DNA of 64,000 bases from an uncultured Clostridium sp. (GCA_930980855.1 CAKNIZ010000001.1:186615-250614); one strand, 5' to 3'. Positions 10,441 through 21,208 are shown, counted from the stretch's first letter. Notes: generated by a model not told the origin, from the sequence alone. Numbers and translations are program-made.

Positions 10441-10576
10441 TTGTATATTTGAATTCTTGTTCCTTGCGGTCGCTGCTAAAATTCTTCGAATTTTACAGCT
10501 CCAAACGCACTTCGCTTAAAATCCTTTTAAGCTCGTTTGAACGCTCACGCGGAACCGCGAATTTTCAAATATACAA
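10441..10576 (-). repeat. Structured repeat family copy C (long form, 136 bp, reversed)
   Basis: TTGTATATTTGAATTC ... TTTTCAAATATACAA; reverse complement aligns with copies A and F. Confidence 0.9.
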
Positions 10577-10638
10577 TAAAAAATACTTTATATAGTATGC
10601 AAATATAACAAATACATAGCATTATAAAGGAGGAAATT

Positions 10639-11394
10639 ATGCTAAACGAACCTACATTAGATAACGGAATTTTTGAAGATATTTACAGGACCAGTTTTTC
10701 TCAAACTGGAATTCATGATGTACTTACTAATAAGTCTATATTGTCTATATTAGAAAATGTGGCAGGAGCTCATAGTGCTTATGTTCACTATACTTTCGAG
10801 GATTTAGCTAAGGAAAACTTAACTTGGGTACTTTTAAACTGGAAACTTAAAATTATAAAAAGAATTAAAGCTGACAAGAATATAAAGGTTCAAACTTGGG
10901 GAAATTTCTCAAGTAAAATTTTTGTAATTAGAGATTTTAAAATATTTGATGAAGATGGAACTTTATGTGCTATTGCAACTTCTAAGTGGTGTTTAGTTGA
11001 TACAATAAGGGGTAAGATTGCAAAAATGCCTGATAACATAAGTGAAATTTATCATGGATTTTACTATGAGTCAGTTTTTGGAATTAATGATGTTCCTAAA
11101 CTTTCTGAACCAAATTCTACCCCTATAAATGTAGATACTTATAAAATTCGTAGATTTGATTTAGATTTAAATAAACACGTTCACAATTTGAATTATTTGA
11201 ATATTGCTTATGAATTGCTACCAGATGAGGTATATGATGGCGATGAATTAAATAATGTTGAAATCTTATATAAAAGAGAACTAAAATATGGAGATACTGT
11301 AAAGTCTTATCTTTACAAAGAAGATAATTCTTATATTATTGTAATGAAAAGTGAAGATGATTCTATATTGCATGCTATTATCAAATTGTTTTAG
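10639..11394 (+). CDS. Acyl-ACP thioesterase (FatA/FatB-like)
   Basis: Hotdog-type thioesterase pattern; NKHVHNLNYLNIAYELLP second half. Confidence 0.8.
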   Translation: MLNEPTLDNGIFEDIYRTSFSQTGIHDVLTNKSILSILENVAGAHSAYVHYTFEDLAKENLTWVLLNWKLKIIKRIKADKNIKVQTWGNFSSKIFVIRDFKIFDEDGTLCAIATSKWCLVDTIRGKIAKMPDNISEIYHGFYYESVFGINDVPKLSEPNSTPINVDTYKIRRFDLDLNKHVHNLNYLNIAYELLPDEVYDGDELNNVEILYKRELKYGDTVKSYLYKEDNSYIIVMKSEDDSILHAIIKLF

Positions 11395-11402
11395 CTCTTA
11401 AT

Positions 11403-11431
11403 TTGACTCCTTCCTCCTTTTGTGGTATAAT
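11403..11431 (+). promoter_or_regulatory. Promoter of the 11478..11861 ORFan
   Basis: TTGACT-17 nt-TATAAT. Confidence 0.8.
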
Positions 11432-11477
11432 GGAGTGTACTAACCACTTTATTGTGGAGTAAGAAAGGATTGATTTG

Positions 11478-11861
11478 ATGGGAATGTTTATGAACACCCA
11501 CGACGTTCAGGCTCACCTGACGTACAAGTTCAAGGACGGTAGTCAAAGTCTCATGATGTTTAGCGCATTGCGGACACCTCGCTTCAAAATGAGCGTTACA
11601 CCATTTACACCTCTTTTGGACGAACAGTTTGAGGACGTGTATGATGAGTTGTCATCCTTCATCTTTGAAGACTCAGGAGTCAGGATTCCCCAATATTCCG
11701 ACGAGAAAAAGGTATCCTTTTTCTTAAACACCTTTTACGGAAATCTTAAGATTTCGCTTTCACCCAGTGGCCTTCACATTGTTGGAGAACACTACAACGA
11801 CAAGAATGAAGCACTTTTCTGGGAAGCCATCAAGATTTTCACCGAACTTGGTAGCGAATAA
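11478..11861 (+). CDS. Hypothetical ORFan protein, compositionally atypical
   Basis: ATG at 11478 with upstream AAGAAAGGA; G+C-richer codons; own promoter and terminator. Confidence 0.75.
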   Translation: MGMFMNTHDVQAHLTYKFKDGSQSLMMFSALRTPRFKMSVTPFTPLLDEQFEDVYDELSSFIFEDSGVRIPQYSDEKKVSFFLNTFYGNLKISLSPSGLHIVGEHYNDKNEALFWEAIKIFTELGSE

Positions 11862-11867
11862 TCCTTA

Positions 11868-11903
11868 TCCCCCACCTGGCAATAGCTAGGCGGGGGATTT
11901 TAT
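11868..11903 (+). terminator. Terminator of the 11478..11861 ORFan
   Basis: TCCCCCACCTGGCAATAGCTAGGCGGGGGATTTT. Confidence 0.85.
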
Positions 11904-11946
11904 ATTACACGGGAAAATCGAGTTTTTCCTATACGCTAAAAGTATT

Positions 11947-12690
11947 TCATTCTTTTTTAAATTTTTCTAATAATTGTTCTCTACATTTTTCTTCAAATGT
12001 ATCATCTAATTTTTCTAGTTCTATATTTTCTTTATATTTCCTTTGCAAACAGTATGAAATAATATGGTCTGCAATCACAGGATTTTTTGAAAGTAATGGT
12101 CCATGTAAATATGTAGCTATTACATTTTCTTTCATAAATCCTTCTATACTATCTTCAAATTTATTACCATTTCCATAAACTACTTTTCCAAAAGGACTAT
12201 TTACATTGTATGTTTGTCCACCGTGGTTTTCAAATCCTATTACTTTAGTTTGAATATTTCCTATATTTACATCTATAACTATATTTCCAATACATCTTTT
12301 CTTTCTATCTGGTTCAGCTTCTGTATAATAACCAAATACTTCTAATCCAGGAATGACATTTCCTTCTACACCTTTATAATATTTTCCAAATAACTGATAT
12401 GCTCCACATATTAATAAAAAGAATGTTCCTGAATCTATAGCTTTTCTTATATTATCTTTATACTTTATTAAGTCATCAGATAATATTGTTTGTTCATTAT
12501 CTGCTCCACCACCTGCAAATATTATATCATAGGCAGAAAAGTCTGGCTCTTCATCTTCTATACTATATTTATCTACAATTAGTGCAATTCCTCTTTTCTC
12601 CATTCTATATTTTAGTACTTGAATATTTCCATAATCACCATATAATTCTAACATATCTGGATAAAGATATAATAATTTTAATTCCTTCAT
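11947..12690 (-). CDS. gatD: Lipid II isoglutaminyl synthase, glutamine amidotransferase subunit
   Basis: Class I amidotransferase LLICGAYQLFG, ATYLHGPLLSKNP; adjacent to murT. Confidence 0.88.
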   Translation of the reverse strand: MKELKLLYLYPDMLELYGDYGNIQVLKYRMEKRGIALIVDKYSIEDEEPDFSAYDIIFAGGGADNEQTILSDDLIKYKDNIRKAIDSGTFFLLICGAYQLFGKYYKGVEGNVIPGLEVFGYYTEAEPDRKKRCIGNIVIDVNIGNIQTKVIGFENHGGQTYNVNSPFGKVVYGNGNKFEDSIEGFMKENVIATYLHGPLLSKNPVIADHIISYCLQRKYKENIELEKLDDTFEEKCREQLLEKFKKE

Positions 12691-14021
12691 TTATTACCTT
12701 CCTTTGCATTAAATTCTTGTAATTCACGTCTAGTAGGCTGAAGTGCTGTGTAATTAGCAATCACATATTTTTTTATATTTGTTTTGTACAATGCCTCTAT
12801 TGCATCTTTTAAATCTGGATATGCTTCTATTTTATTCTCATCTATTCCACTTGTTTTTATTCTTATTGCAATATCATAGGCTCTTTTTCCTGAAGTTACA
12901 ATTCTTTTTACATTATTAAGTTCAAAATTTATATCCCATATCCAAGAAACATCTAATCCATCTGCTGGATTATCATTAAGAACAAATAGAAGTTCTTTTT
13001 CCTCGTTATCTTCATTAAGCATTCTAAGTGTTACATTAGCCCCAGTTGGGTTTTTAGCTAAATTAATTAAAGTATCTACTCCTTTTATTTTTATATTTTC
13101 ACTTCTACCATTGTTAAGTTCAAATGTTTTTAATGCTTGTTTAGGATTTATATTATATAATTTTGAAACAGCTATTACTGCTGCAAAATTGTATATTGTG
13201 TAGATATTATTAGCTTTTGTTTCATATGTGATATCATTTTCCTTAAAAGTTCTATTTTCTAAATCAATGTCTGTTATTTCAGCAAATATTTTTTCTTTTC
13301 CATATCCACACTTAGGACATTTAAATTTTCCAATATGAGAATACTGATAATATTCATATTCTAGTCTTGTTTTATCAAATGGGCAGAATTTTCCTTCTCC
13401 CGCTTCCTTTTGCTCATTACTTGCATATTTATACTTTTGAACACTAAAATAATATACATTTTCATTTTCTTTATTGGCTTTTCCAAGTCTTACTACATTT
13501 GGGTCATCACCATTTAATACTAAATTTCCTTTATATGTTTTTAAGAATTCATTTATTTTTAAAATTAATGTTTCTACTTCTCCATTTCTGTCTAGTTGGT
13601 CTCTAAAGAAATTTAATATTACTAATGTATTTAATGGTATTTTCTTAAATACTATTGGCACATAACTTTCATCTACTTCTAAAGTTATATAATCTGCCTT
13701 AACTTTTCCTGTTATTGTGCAATTTTTTATTAAAGTGGTAATAATACCTGTTTCCATATTATTGCCTTCTTTATTGCTTACAACTTTTTTTCCATTTTGC
13801 TCTAACACATATCTAATACAATTATTTGTTGTAGTTTTGCCATTTGTAGCAGTCACGGCAATTACTGGACAATTTATTTTTAAATATTCTAATATATTAG
13901 GACTTAACTTTTTTACTATTCTTCCTAACATATTTCCATTATCTTTTTTTAGTATTCTGCACAATACTTTTGCTACTTGATTTAAAACTTTCGCTATTAT
14001 AATTACAATTGAATTATACAT
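12687..14021 (-). CDS. murT: Lipid II isoglutaminyl synthase, Mur ligase-like subunit
   Basis: Mur ligase P-loop AVTATNGKTTTNNCIRY; 4-Cys zinc insertion CPFDKTRL...CPKCGYG; overlaps gatD. Confidence 0.88.
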   Translation of the reverse strand: MYNSIVIIIAKVLNQVAKVLCRILKKDNGNMLGRIVKKLSPNILEYLKINCPVIAVTATNGKTTTNNCIRYVLEQNGKKVVSNKEGNNMETGIITTLIKNCTITGKVKADYITLEVDESYVPIVFKKIPLNTLVILNFFRDQLDRNGEVETLILKINEFLKTYKGNLVLNGDDPNVVRLGKANKENENVYYFSVQKYKYASNEQKEAGEGKFCPFDKTRLEYEYYQYSHIGKFKCPKCGYGKEKIFAEITDIDLENRTFKENDITYETKANNIYTIYNFAAVIAVSKLYNINPKQALKTFELNNGRSENIKIKGVDTLINLAKNPTGANVTLRMLNEDNEEKELLFVLNDNPADGLDVSWIWDINFELNNVKRIVTSGKRAYDIAIRIKTSGIDENKIEAYPDLKDAIEALYKTNIKKYVIANYTALQPTRRELQEFNAKEGNK

Positions 14022-14025
14022 TGAT

Positions 14026-15318
14026 TTATCCTTTCAAAATAGAAGTTATCGTATTAATATCTTCAAGATTTACTTCCTTTTCTTCTCCTGTTTTCATATT
14101 TTTCATCATGGCTTTTTTATTCTCTATTTCATTATCTCCAATTGTTAAAACAAATTTTGCTTGTTTTTTATCTGCATATTTGAATTGAGCTTTTATACTT
14201 CTTTCCATAATGTCTTTTTCTGCAAATATTCCAATATCTCTTAAATTTCTAACTAATTTCGTTGCATAACTATTTGCATTCTCTCCAATATATGCAATAA
14301 ATATATCCATGTTTTTTTGTAACTTTAAATCCTTATTATTTTCTTTGAAAATTTCAATTAGTCTTTCCATTCCAGATGCAAAGCCTATTGCAGGGGTTTT
14401 TGCTCCACCTAATTCTTCTATTAAGCCATCATATCTTCCACCACCTAAAACGGTTAATCCATCTATTTTTGAAACAAATTCAAAAACTGTTTTAGTATAA
14501 TAGTCTAGCCCTCTTACTATATTGGCATCTATTTTATATGGAATTTCTAGTTCATTTAGCATTCTTTTTACATTTTCAAAATGTGTTTTACATTCATCAC
14601 ACAAATAATCCAATATTACTGGTGCATTTTTATTTAATTCTTTGCACTTTTCTTCTTTACAATCCAATATTCTCATAGGATTTTTTTCAAATCTGGATTT
14701 ACATGTATCACAATATTTATCTAAATTTGGTTTTATATATTCTTTTAAAGCTTTTACGTAGTTTTTTCTACACTCCATGCAACCTATACTATTTATATTT
14801 AACTCAATATCTTTTATATTTAATCTTTCAAATAATCTAAAGCACATTTCAATTGTTTCTACATCTGCCATATATGAGCCAGAGCCTAAAAGTTCAACTC
14901 CTAATTGATTAAATTCCCTTTGTCTTCCTTTTTGAACATTCTCATATCTATACATTGGCATTCTATACCAAAATTTCATTGGTGATGGCATACTTGAAAG
15001 TCCATTTTCTATATATGCTCTTACCACTCCCGCAGTTCCTTCTGGTCTTAAGGCAATTTTTCTTCCGCCCTTATCTTCAAAAGCATACATTTCTTTTTGA
15101 ACAACATCTGTCTCTTCTCCTACACCTCTTTGAAATAGTTCTAAACTCTCTATTACAGGTACTCTTATTTCATTATATCCATAATTTTCAAATATATCTT
15201 TCGCTACTTTTTCAATATACTGCCAAATTTCTATTTCATTTGGCAATATATCTCTTGTACCTTTTAATTTTTGTATCATATTTTCTCTCCTTTCGATTAT
15301 ATAGTGTAATAAATCCAA
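14026..15318 (-). CDS. hisS: Histidyl-tRNA synthetase
   Basis: KLKGTRDILPNE, RPEGTAGVVRAYIE, VRGLDYYTKTVFEF. Confidence 0.96.
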   Translation of the reverse strand: MDLLHYIIERRENMIQKLKGTRDILPNEIEIWQYIEKVAKDIFENYGYNEIRVPVIESLELFQRGVGEETDVVQKEMYAFEDKGGRKIALRPEGTAGVVRAYIENGLSSMPSPMKFWYRMPMYRYENVQKGRQREFNQLGVELLGSGSYMADVETIEMCFRLFERLNIKDIELNINSIGCMECRKNYVKALKEYIKPNLDKYCDTCKSRFEKNPMRILDCKEEKCKELNKNAPVILDYLCDECKTHFENVKRMLNELEIPYKIDANIVRGLDYYTKTVFEFVSKIDGLTVLGGGRYDGLIEELGGAKTPAIGFASGMERLIEIFKENNKDLKLQKNMDIFIAYIGENANSYATKLVRNLRDIGIFAEKDIMERSIKAQFKYADKKQAKFVLTIGDNEIENKKAMMKNMKTGEEKEVNLEDINTITSILKG

Positions 15319-15329
15319 AAGTGTAATAT

Positions 15330-17522
15330 TTATTTATTACGCTTTACATCATATACACTGTCTATTTTTCCAAGCTCTCTTTGCGCCTTTATTAAATCGT
15401 TTACATCTTTTACTTCTAAAGTTAATTCAACTATCGCAATTTTTTCTTTACTTGCTTTTGCTGAAACAGCAATTAATTTTGCATCAGTATTACCTATAAC
15501 TCTAATAACATCTGCAAGTAAACCTTCTCTATCATTTGCAAAAATTGTAATTTCTACATTGTATGAACTTGATTTTTGTTCATCCCAATAAACATCAATA
15601 ATTCTTCCTTCATCTTGAAGTAAATCTTTTACATTTTTACAATCTTTTCTATGTATTGTAACGCCTCTACCTCTAGTGATATATCCTATTATTTCATCTC
15701 CTGGAACGGGATTACAACATTTAGATATTCTTACTAGGCAATTATCTATTCCTTTTACTATAATTCCTGTTTTTGAATGTTTTATTTTTGGTGCAGTTTG
15801 TAATTCTTCTATTTTCTTTTCAACATTTTCTTCATTATGGTATTTTCTATACTCTTCTAATGTTCTTGCAATTATTTTATTAGCAGTAATTGACCCAAAT
15901 CCAACTGCTGCATACATATCATCCAAAGATTTAAATGCATATCTTTGAAGAGCTTGAGAATAGTACTTCTGAATAAAAAGCTCTTCTTCTGTCATTCCGA
16001 TTCTTTTTATTTCTTTTTCAATTAATTCTTTTCCTCTTGAAATATTTTGTTGTTTTTCATTTTTCTTAAACCATTGCTGAATTTTTGTTTTTGCTGAAGT
16101 ACTTTGTACAAATTTTAGCCAGTCCCTACTTGGACCTTTGCTATTATCATTTGTAATTATTTCTACAATATCTCCGCTTTTCAGTTTTGTGATAATTGGC
16201 ATCATTTTACTGTTTATTTTACATCCAACCATTTTGTTTCCAACTTCTGCATGTATCATATATGCAAAGTCTATTGGAGTACTTCCTTTTGGTAATGTTT
16301 TTATTTCACCTTTTGGTGTAAACACATATACCTCATCTTCAAATAATTCTGTTTTAAGTGTTTTTAGGAATTCTTGAGGGTCTTGCATATCTTTTTGCCA
16401 CTCCAAGCTTTCTCTAAGCCATGCAAGTTTATCTTCTGTAACTACAACATTTGCTTTTTTGCCTTTTAAAAAGCTGGATTCTTTATATGCCCAATGTGCT
16501 GCTATACCAAATTCCGCAACTCTATGCATATTATATGTTCTTATTTGTACTTCAAATGGAGTTCCATTTGGTCCAATTAATGTTGTATGTAATGATTGGT
16601 ACATATTAGGTTTTGGTACTGAAATATAATCCTTAAATCTTCCCGGCATAGGTGTATATAATTCATGCACAACTCCTAATGCAGCATAGCAATCTTTAAC
16701 TGAATTTACTAAAATTCTTAATGCAAAAAGGTCATATATTTGGTCAAGAGTTTTATTATCTCTTTGCATTTTTCTATAGATTGAATATAGGTGCTTTGCT
16801 CTTCCTGTTATTTCCCCTTCTATTCTTTCTTTTTTTAAATTTAGTTTTATTTCATCTTTTATTTCATCTATGAATTTTAATCTTTCTTCTCTTTTCTTAT
16901 CTATTCCTTCTACTAATTCTCTAAACTCTTCTGGGTAAAGATATTTAAAAGCTAAATCTTCTAACTCCCATTTTAAAGAGTACACACCTAATCTGTTTGC
17001 AAGCGGTGCATAAAGTTCCATAGTTTCTTTTGCATTAGCAATTTGTCTATCTCTTGATAAAAACTTTAGTGTTCGCATATTATGAAGTCTATCTGCTAAT
17101 TTTATTAGTATTACTCTTATATCTTTTCCCATTGCAAGAAACATTTTTCTATAATTTTCTACTTGCTCTTCTTCTGCACTTACATAATTAATTTTTCCAA
17201 GCTTCGTAACCCCATTTACCATATCTGCAATTTCTGGGCTAAATTCTTTCGATATATCTTGAATTGTAACGTCTGTATCTTCTGCCAAATCATGCATTAA
17301 CGCTGCACAAATTGTTGCATCATCTAGACCTAGTGTAGATAATATATATGCCACTTGTAATGGATGAATTATATATGGTTCCCCTGACTTACGTTTTTGA
17401 TCTCCATGATGAGAAACAGCATAATTAAACGCTTTTGTAACAAGCTTTGTATCTGTTTTTCTATTATGCTTCTTCATTTCTGTTATAATATCTTTTATCG
17501 TCATTTCTTTTATTTCTGACAT
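15330..17522 (-). CDS. relA: RelA/SpoT bifunctional (p)ppGpp synthetase/hydrolase
   Basis: HD domain HHGDQKRKSGEPYIIHPLQVA, synthetase YQSLHTTLIGPNG, TGS and ACT domains. Confidence 0.95.
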   Translation of the reverse strand: MSEIKEMTIKDIITEMKKHNRKTDTKLVTKAFNYAVSHHGDQKRKSGEPYIIHPLQVAYILSTLGLDDATICAALMHDLAEDTDVTIQDISKEFSPEIADMVNGVTKLGKINYVSAEEEQVENYRKMFLAMGKDIRVILIKLADRLHNMRTLKFLSRDRQIANAKETMELYAPLANRLGVYSLKWELEDLAFKYLYPEEFRELVEGIDKKREERLKFIDEIKDEIKLNLKKERIEGEITGRAKHLYSIYRKMQRDNKTLDQIYDLFALRILVNSVKDCYAALGVVHELYTPMPGRFKDYISVPKPNMYQSLHTTLIGPNGTPFEVQIRTYNMHRVAEFGIAAHWAYKESSFLKGKKANVVVTEDKLAWLRESLEWQKDMQDPQEFLKTLKTELFEDEVYVFTPKGEIKTLPKGSTPIDFAYMIHAEVGNKMVGCKINSKMMPIITKLKSGDIVEIITNDNSKGPSRDWLKFVQSTSAKTKIQQWFKKNEKQQNISRGKELIEKEIKRIGMTEEELFIQKYYSQALQRYAFKSLDDMYAAVGFGSITANKIIARTLEEYRKYHNEENVEKKIEELQTAPKIKHSKTGIIVKGIDNCLVRISKCCNPVPGDEIIGYITRGRGVTIHRKDCKNVKDLLQDEGRIIDVYWDEQKSSSYNVEITIFANDREGLLADVIRVIGNTDAKLIAVSAKASKEKIAIVELTLEVKDVNDLIKAQRELGKIDSVYDVKRNK

Positions 17523-17552
17523 ATATATCCCCTCCTATTTTTTATATCTATA

Positions 17553-19238
17553 TCATATACTGCTCCTTATATCTTTTAAAGTTATTTGTATATTTTCTAT
17601 ATTTCTAAATTGATTAATTCCAATATTTCCAACAATATCTACTCTATCTCCAATTTGATAAATTGATGTTAAATTTCCCATATTGAAGCCAATTGCATCT
17701 ACTAAAATATTCCCATCTGCTAATAATAATTTTAGATGCTTTCCATCTGATAATGCTCTTATTGAATCTATTTTAAGATTTTTATATAGTACAACAGGTA
17801 ATGTATTGCCTTCTCCAAATGGCTCTAACAACTCTATTTTTTTAATTTCATCTATATTCATGTCTTTTGAAGTAATTACAGTATCTATCAATAATTCTGG
17901 AGCCAACTCTTCGATATTCTTCTCTTTTGCATATTCTTCAATTTTTTCCTTAAATTTAGAAAAGTTTTCTTTTTTTAAACTAAGGCCTATTGCCATGCTA
18001 TGGCCCCCAGAAGCTGTTAAATATTCCTTGCAATTATATACTGCTTCATGTAAATCAAATCCTGGTATACTTCTTCCTGAACCTTTTCCATCTTCTCCTT
18101 CAAAACAGACTAAAATACTTGGTTTATATGTTAAATCCGTAATTTTCGATGCTACGATTCCTATAACTCCATGATGCCAGTTTTCTTTTCCTATAACAAC
18201 ACATGGGTCCTTCTCATTTTTGATAGCTATCTCTAAGGCTTCATTATATATATTCTTCTCTATTTCTTGCCTTTGCCTATTATAGTCTTCTAAATTTTGT
18301 GCTAACTTCCTTGCTTCGATTGGATCATCTGTTAAAAAAAGATTCAAAGCGTCTTCCTGATGTCCCATTCTACCAGATGCATTTATTCTTGGAGATATTC
18401 CAAAAGAAATAGCTGTTGAATCTATTTTCCTTATTCCTGCCATTTCAATCAATGTTCTAAGTCCTATATTTCTAGTAACTTGGGTTAGTTTAAGCCCTAA
18501 TTTAGCTATAACTCTATTTTCATCCATTAAAGTTACTATATCTGAAATAGTTCCAACACAAGCAATATCTATATATTTTAACCATTCATTTTCTGGTAAA
18601 TTGAGTTTTATACTTATTGCTTGAATCAGTTTAAAAGCCACTCCACAACCTGCAAGTTGTGTAAATGGATATTTGCTGTCCTTTCTTTTTGCATCAATTA
18701 CCGCTATAGTATCAGGTATTTCCTCTGGTACTTCATGATGGTCAGTAACAATCACATCTATTCCTAAACTCTTTGCAAGTTCAACCTCATTTTTCGCCGT
18801 AATTCCGCAATCTACTGTTATCATCAAATTATATCCTTCACTTGCTATTTCTCTAATAGCATCCTCATTTAGTCCATATCCTTCATCTAATCGATTCGGA
18901 ATATATGTACCAACATTAATTCCTCTATCCTGCATAAATCTTTTAATAATTGTTGTGCTTGTTATACCATCAGCATCATAATCACCATATACAACTATTT
19001 TTTCTTCATCTTGCATTGCTTTTAAGATTCTCTCTATAGCCTTGTCCATATCAGGTAAAAGGAATGGGTCATGAAAATTCTTTCTAGTAGGATTTAAAAA
19101 AATAGTTATCTCTTCATCATTCAAATCATATTCTGCTAATTTCTGTGCTACTAAATTACTTACATTGTATTTATTTTTTATTTCTTCTATTCTTTTAAAA
19201 TCATTTTCTTTAATTCTCCATTTCTTATTCATACTCAT
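17553..19238 (-). CDS. recJ: Single-stranded-DNA-specific exonuclease RecJ
   Basis: DYDADGITSTTI, VTDHHEVP, SGRSIPGFDLHEA. Confidence 0.95.
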   Translation of the reverse strand: MSMNKKWRIKENDFKRIEEIKNKYNVSNLVAQKLAEYDLNDEEITIFLNPTRKNFHDPFLLPDMDKAIERILKAMQDEEKIVVYGDYDADGITSTTIIKRFMQDRGINVGTYIPNRLDEGYGLNEDAIREIASEGYNLMITVDCGITAKNEVELAKSLGIDVIVTDHHEVPEEIPDTIAVIDAKRKDSKYPFTQLAGCGVAFKLIQAISIKLNLPENEWLKYIDIACVGTISDIVTLMDENRVIAKLGLKLTQVTRNIGLRTLIEMAGIRKIDSTAISFGISPRINASGRMGHQEDALNLFLTDDPIEARKLAQNLEDYNRQRQEIEKNIYNEALEIAIKNEKDPCVVIGKENWHHGVIGIVASKITDLTYKPSILVCFEGEDGKGSGRSIPGFDLHEAVYNCKEYLTASGGHSMAIGLSLKKENFSKFKEKIEEYAKEKNIEELAPELLIDTVITSKDMNIDEIKKIELLEPFGEGNTLPVVLYKNLKIDSIRALSDGKHLKLLLADGNILVDAIGFNMGNLTSIYQIGDRVDIVGNIGINQFRNIENIQITLKDIRSSI

Positions 19239-19318
19239 ACTTTATTATACACTTCTCCTAATTTTACTTTGTACTATTTTATCTCATTTTAATAGTTTTT
19301 TCAATAGTTTTGTTTCAA

Positions 19319-19374
19319 CCAAAGGGTACGCCCCTTTTTGTCGATGTTCAATCAAAAAGAGGCGTACCCTTTGG
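19319..19374. repeat. Long REP-like palindrome between recJ and recO
   Basis: CCAAAGGGTACGCC-(C)CTTTTTG ... CAAAAAG(A)-GGCGTACCCTTTGG. Confidence 0.9.
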
Positions 19375-19381
19375 TCTCCTT

Positions 19382-20092
19382 TTAATATTCTTTTTCTAAA
19401 CACTCGTTTAAGTATATCTTGCTTACTAATTGAAGCTCTTTTTTATTTTCTTCTGACAATTCAAATGAATATATTTTTTTTGGATCTGATAATATGATAT
19501 ATCTTATTGCTTTTATTGTTGTATCACTAATTTCCATTGCTCCTTTATCTTGTCTTCCACATGCTTCACATTTAAAGCCACTATTCTTAAAACTAAAGTA
19601 TCTTAGCTTTTCTTTTGTTTTACAGTTTACGCATTTATCTATTACTGGTCTAAATCCTAATATACTTAACAAACGTATTTTAAATATTGATAGTATGAAT
19701 TCCATGTCTTTTTCTGTTTCAGATAACATATATATTGTGTTTAATGTAAGTTGCAATATTCTATATGTGTTTTGGTTTTCGTCTGTTACATCATTTACTA
19801 TTTTTGCAACTTTTGATGCATATGTTAGTTTATCTATATCTAGTCTTAAGTTATAAAATATTTCTATTGGTTCGCATGAGTTTATATGATATGAGCTTGC
19901 TCCTTTATATATTAAAAAATCGCCGAAACATAAAAATTGAGTACCTGCCATCAGTGTACTCTTTGGTTTTCTTGCTCCCTTTGCACTACATCCTATTTTT
20001 CCCAAATCAGGAGTAAGAAGGGTGCACATTTTATCATAGTCACCCATATTATTTTGAGCTAGAATAATTCCTTTTGTTTTTATAATTCCCAT
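19382..20092 (-). CDS. recO: DNA repair protein RecO
   Basis: KTKGIILAQNNMGDYDKMCTLLTPDLGKIGCSAKGARKPKS; CVNCKTKE...CEACG zinc site. Confidence 0.93.
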   Translation of the reverse strand: MGIIKTKGIILAQNNMGDYDKMCTLLTPDLGKIGCSAKGARKPKSTLMAGTQFLCFGDFLIYKGASSYHINSCEPIEIFYNLRLDIDKLTYASKVAKIVNDVTDENQNTYRILQLTLNTIYMLSETEKDMEFILSIFKIRLLSILGFRPVIDKCVNCKTKEKLRYFSFKNSGFKCEACGRQDKGAMEISDTTIKAIRYIILSDPKKIYSFELSEENKKELQLVSKIYLNECLEKEY

Positions 20093-20274
20093 TTTATATC
20101 TTCTTTTTCTACATCCTTTATACTTTTTTCATTATTTCCTATTATTTCATTTGTTACTTCGATGTTATTGGTATTTCCAATATTTTTCATAGTTTTGTCT
20201 ACTTCTAAAAGTTCTAACATTGTATTAATGTTTCCCGTTGTTTTAAAAGTATTCCAAGCAATTTGTTTTAACAT
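20080..20274 (-). CDS. YqzL-like small protein
   Basis: N-terminus MLKQIAWNTFKTTGNINTMLELLEVDK resembles YqzL; lies between era and recO. Confidence 0.6.
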   Translation of the reverse strand: MLKQIAWNTFKTTGNINTMLELLEVDKTMKNIGNTNNIEVTNEIIGNNEKSIKDVEKEDIKWEL

Positions 20275-20283
20275 AGCACTCTC

Positions 20284-21183
20284 CTATTCTTCTGCTTTAA
20301 ATTTTTTCACTATGCTCATATCATTAATCCAATCTTCTTTAACTTTTACCCAAAGTTTCAAATTTACTTTTGTATCTAGCATTTTTTCTAAATCTTCACG
20401 AGCATATGTACCTATCTTTTTAAGCATGTTTCCATTCTTCCCTATTATTATGCCCTTATGTGATTCTCTTAAACAGAAAATTGTTGCTTCTACATCGTAA
20501 ATTTTTTCCATCTCTTTTGTTTTTCTTGTTTTCATTTTTGTAACTTCTACTAAAATGCCATGAGGAACTTCATCTTGCAATAGTTTTAAGGCTTTTTCCC
20601 TAATTGTTTCTTCTGCAATTTGTCTTAGAGTTTGATTTGTATATTCCTCTACACTATAATATGCTGGACCTTCTTTTAAGTTACTTTCTATTTCATCAAT
20701 AATTTCTTCTATATTTTTATCTTTTTTTACTGACACTGGTATTATTGCTACAAAGTCGTATAAATTTTTATACTTATCAATTAAATCTGCTATCTTTTTA
20801 GCATCTACTAAATCTATTTTGTTAATTATTAAAATAGTTTTCTTTTTACTTTCTTTTATTTTTTCCAATATTTTTTCATCTATACTTTTTTCTGTAGCTT
20901 CTATAACATAAAGTACAACATCTACATCTGGAATTGAACTTATCGCATTTTCATTCATCATATTTCCCAATTTTGATTTTGATTTATGAAGACCAGGTGT
21001 ATCCATTATTACTATTTGTGAATTGGGTCTATTTATTATTCCTCTAATTATGGTTCTTGTTGTTTGTGGTTTATTTGCTATAGCTGATATCTTTTCTCCT
21101 ACTAATCTATTTATAATACTTGATTTTCCAACATTTGTTTTACCAACTACTGTTACAAAACCAGATTTAAAACAATCCATCAT
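20284..21183 (-). CDS. era: GTPase Era
   Basis: GKTNVGKSSIINRLVGEKISAIANKPQTTR, DTPGLH, NKIDLVD; C-terminal KH domain. Confidence 0.97.
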   Translation of the reverse strand: MMDCFKSGFVTVVGKTNVGKSSIINRLVGEKISAIANKPQTTRTIIRGIINRPNSQIVIMDTPGLHKSKSKLGNMMNENAISSIPDVDVVLYVIEATEKSIDEKILEKIKESKKKTILIINKIDLVDAKKIADLIDKYKNLYDFVAIIPVSVKKDKNIEEIIDEIESNLKEGPAYYSVEEYTNQTLRQIAEETIREKALKLLQDEVPHGILVEVTKMKTRKTKEMEKIYDVEATIFCLRESHKGIIIGKNGNMLKKIGTYAREDLEKMLDTKVNLKLWVKVKEDWINDMSIVKKFKAEE

Positions 21184-21208
21184 TATATCCTTTCTAAATT
21201 ATATTATA

